A program made the position numbers and the translations under genes. DNA of 64,000 nt from Fistulifera solaris (Eukaryota > Bacillariophyta > Bacillariophyceae > Naviculales > Stauroneidaceae): the NCBI GenBank assembly GCA_030295235.1, contig AP026139.1:124001-188000 (forward strand), written 5' to 3'. The notes below the pieces were generated by a model, which worked only from the letters and a program-made list of their open reading frames with translations, was not told the origin of the DNA and ran no database searches. Numbering within the stretch: the first letter of the stretch is position 1; each line of letters opens with the position of its first letter. Positions 62,601 through 64,000 of the stretch are shown here, one piece after another.

Positions 62601-63996
62601 TGTAGGAATGGCCAAAATCAAGTCAGCCAGTATTTGCAAAAGATCCGCAGCCCAAAGGAAAGTAGTATTTTCATTTTTTGAAAATAGCGTCGACTCGTCG
62701 ACTGCCATTTCTATTACCGAGTCGATAACAAGGCAGACAATGCAAGAAGTAGGCGTGTCTTTTGAAACGTGAACCTGCTTGTGATCCGATTTTTCTTTTT
62801 GAGGAGTCTTTTTTGAGACTGAGTTTCGTTTCGATGACTTGGCGGGAAGCATTTTTATTTTCGAGGGCGATGACTCTTTGTTTGAATGGATATCAGTTCC
62901 AACGACAAGTTCTTCCTTGTCGGCCTTCTCCGCGGCTGCAAGTGAATCCACTCTGCTTCGTCTGGTCTTTCCCTCTATCATCCTTATTCGCACTGGTCCG
63001 CTTTCTCCTTGCTCATAATCGACCTCTACACAGAGAGCAAGCGCTTTCAAAAATAAATCGGGGTCTCTGTACAATAGCGGAGTAACGGTGTCGAGTAACG
63101 ATCTCAAAGAAAACGATTTCTGCCCTGTATTGCTTTTTCTTGCTCAGTTTCGCGATAGAGGCCCTTATTTCATTTTCCATTGTCATCTGCAAAGAAGTCT
63201 CGTCTTCCATCAATCGACGGAGAACCAACGTGACTAGTCCAGAATTTCCGGTAAAGCGGGCTTCTTGTGGCAAATTTAGGATGGCTTCAACGATTCCACA
63301 CCGAAGAAACTGAGCGGATATGTTAGAGAAATGACAGAGCCGGAGCAATAGGAGTAAGCCTGCTTGTGCTAATCCTGGAGATAGGGCGTTGTCTTGTGGG
63401 AAATCAACGAGAAGCCGTCTACAAATAGCGACGCAGGATTGTAGCAGCGAGCTAGGAAGAAGTGGGAAAAACACGGGAAGGGATGCTAGAGAAACTTTCC
63501 TCGTCGCACTACGTCCTTTATCGGCTTTCTCAGGATCGGCATCGCTCCGCTCATGATTGTTGCTGCTCGATGAATTTTGTGCGTCGCGTGAGCCTTCGTG
63601 TCCATTAATCAAAGAAAAAACAGCATCCGCAGTACATGAAAGTGCCGCGAGTCTGTCCGAATGATCCTTGTAGACACGATGGAAGTCGCTTTCTACTTCT
63701 GCACCGCCATCTTCACTTTGATCTTCAGTCAATACAGCACTTGGCTGTGCCATAATATCAAGTAGCAGCAAAGACGGGGTCATCCACGCGGGACTCGAAC
63801 GTACACTGGGGTCCCTCGATTCAAGATAAACCGATAAGCAAGCAACAAGGTCGGACACAATGTTAAATTTCAGAACTGACAGCCGTGTTCTAGGAAGTGC
63901 GCGGATGAAAAGTACTGTGGCGTGGCACAAAGACGCTACACAGCTTTCGTCATCCTTGTCGATTCTATGCGGACTCATATCAGTTCCTTCTTTCAA
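56635..63996 (-). CDS. HUWE1: HUWE1/TOM1/UPL1-type HECT ubiquitin ligase (5' partial)
   Basis: The gene extends beyond the right edge; about 2450 residues are in view. From N to C: armadillo-like helical region (SSLLQSCVAICRRLLVDFPQ); a long acidic tract around 61.5-61.75 kb; ubiquitin-binding UBM/DUF4414 motifs (FDPEVFNSLPVEM, LAELPEDIRRDIIEQ, LSSLPPDVVAEAQ); and the HECT domain from VKRQWFRSQVRRL to the end. The catalytic Cys is in SAHTCFNSLDLP (codon 56739-56737) and the C-terminus ends NEGGSAFLFA. These giant E3s control nuclear and ribosomal protein turnover. Four single-base breaks: surplus in T5 63134-63138; missing in A5 58776-58780; surplus in C3 57801-57803; missing in A5 57559-57563. 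They cancel, and the span is a multiple of three. No introns seen in this part. Confidence 0.93.
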
Positions 63997-64000
63997 ACTT

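Overview
The window is nuclear DNA of a diatom; it most resembles a pennate such as Phaeodactylum tricornutum, but the species is not proved from sequence alone. The evidence is: spliced genes with 68-220 nt introns using GTACGT/GTGCGT/GTAAGT donors and CAG/TAG acceptors; two metabolic enzymes (dihydroxy-acid dehydratase, nitrite reductase) whose N-termini are signal peptides ending in an A/G-F junction, the bipartite plastid-targeting hallmark of secondary red-lineage algae; an algal-type translation factor eEF3; and a Ty3/gypsy LTR element with an integrase C-terminus of the kind seen in diatom elements.

Layout, left to right. 1-2367: 3' part of a pyruvate formate-lyase fused to its own activating enzyme. 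2512-3430: PRA1 membrane protein. 3.4-9.2 kb: a TEN1-like telomere protein between two small, probably paralogous Ser/Pro-rich proteins and weak ORFs. 9242-11425: plastid dihydroxy-acid dehydratase. 12488-13715: RAD51. 14253-20244: two tandem cation/proton antiporter genes with a gene-conversion tract. 21798-24094: a TKL-like kinase and a glutamine cyclotransferase. 24727-27387: plastid nitrite reductase and the SUMO E2 UBC9. 27.8-28.3 kb: a degenerate tandem repeat with relatives at 6.2-6.5 and 32.9 kb. 28462-32584: mitochondrial ClpB/HSP78 and an ER-lumen J-protein with VHL-like and ShKT domains. 34127-42505: cold-shock protein, eEF3, AMPK beta, a small ORF and a secreted low-complexity protein. 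43174-43517: Y14/RBM8A. 43955-49257: a complete LTR retrotransposon on the minus strand. 49526-52350: eIF3a. 54531-56440: unknown basic/Ser-rich protein. 56635 to the right edge: a giant HUWE1/TOM1-type HECT ubiquitin ligase.

The genes are ordinary eukaryotic single-gene units, not operons. Shared themes are nitrogen and branched-chain amino-acid metabolism in the plastid, telomere and recombination maintenance, protein quality control (HSP78, J-protein, UBC9, HUWE1) and translation (eEF3, eIF3a, Y14).

A technical point governs the whole annotation. Nineteen single-base frame breaks in eleven conserved genes lie in or at base runs, mostly 4-6 nt long. In every gene where the whole CDS is visible, the total length is off from a multiple of three by exactly the amount these breaks predict. 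They look like homopolymer sequencing errors rather than biology, so the genes concerned are annotated as single loci spanning the breaks.
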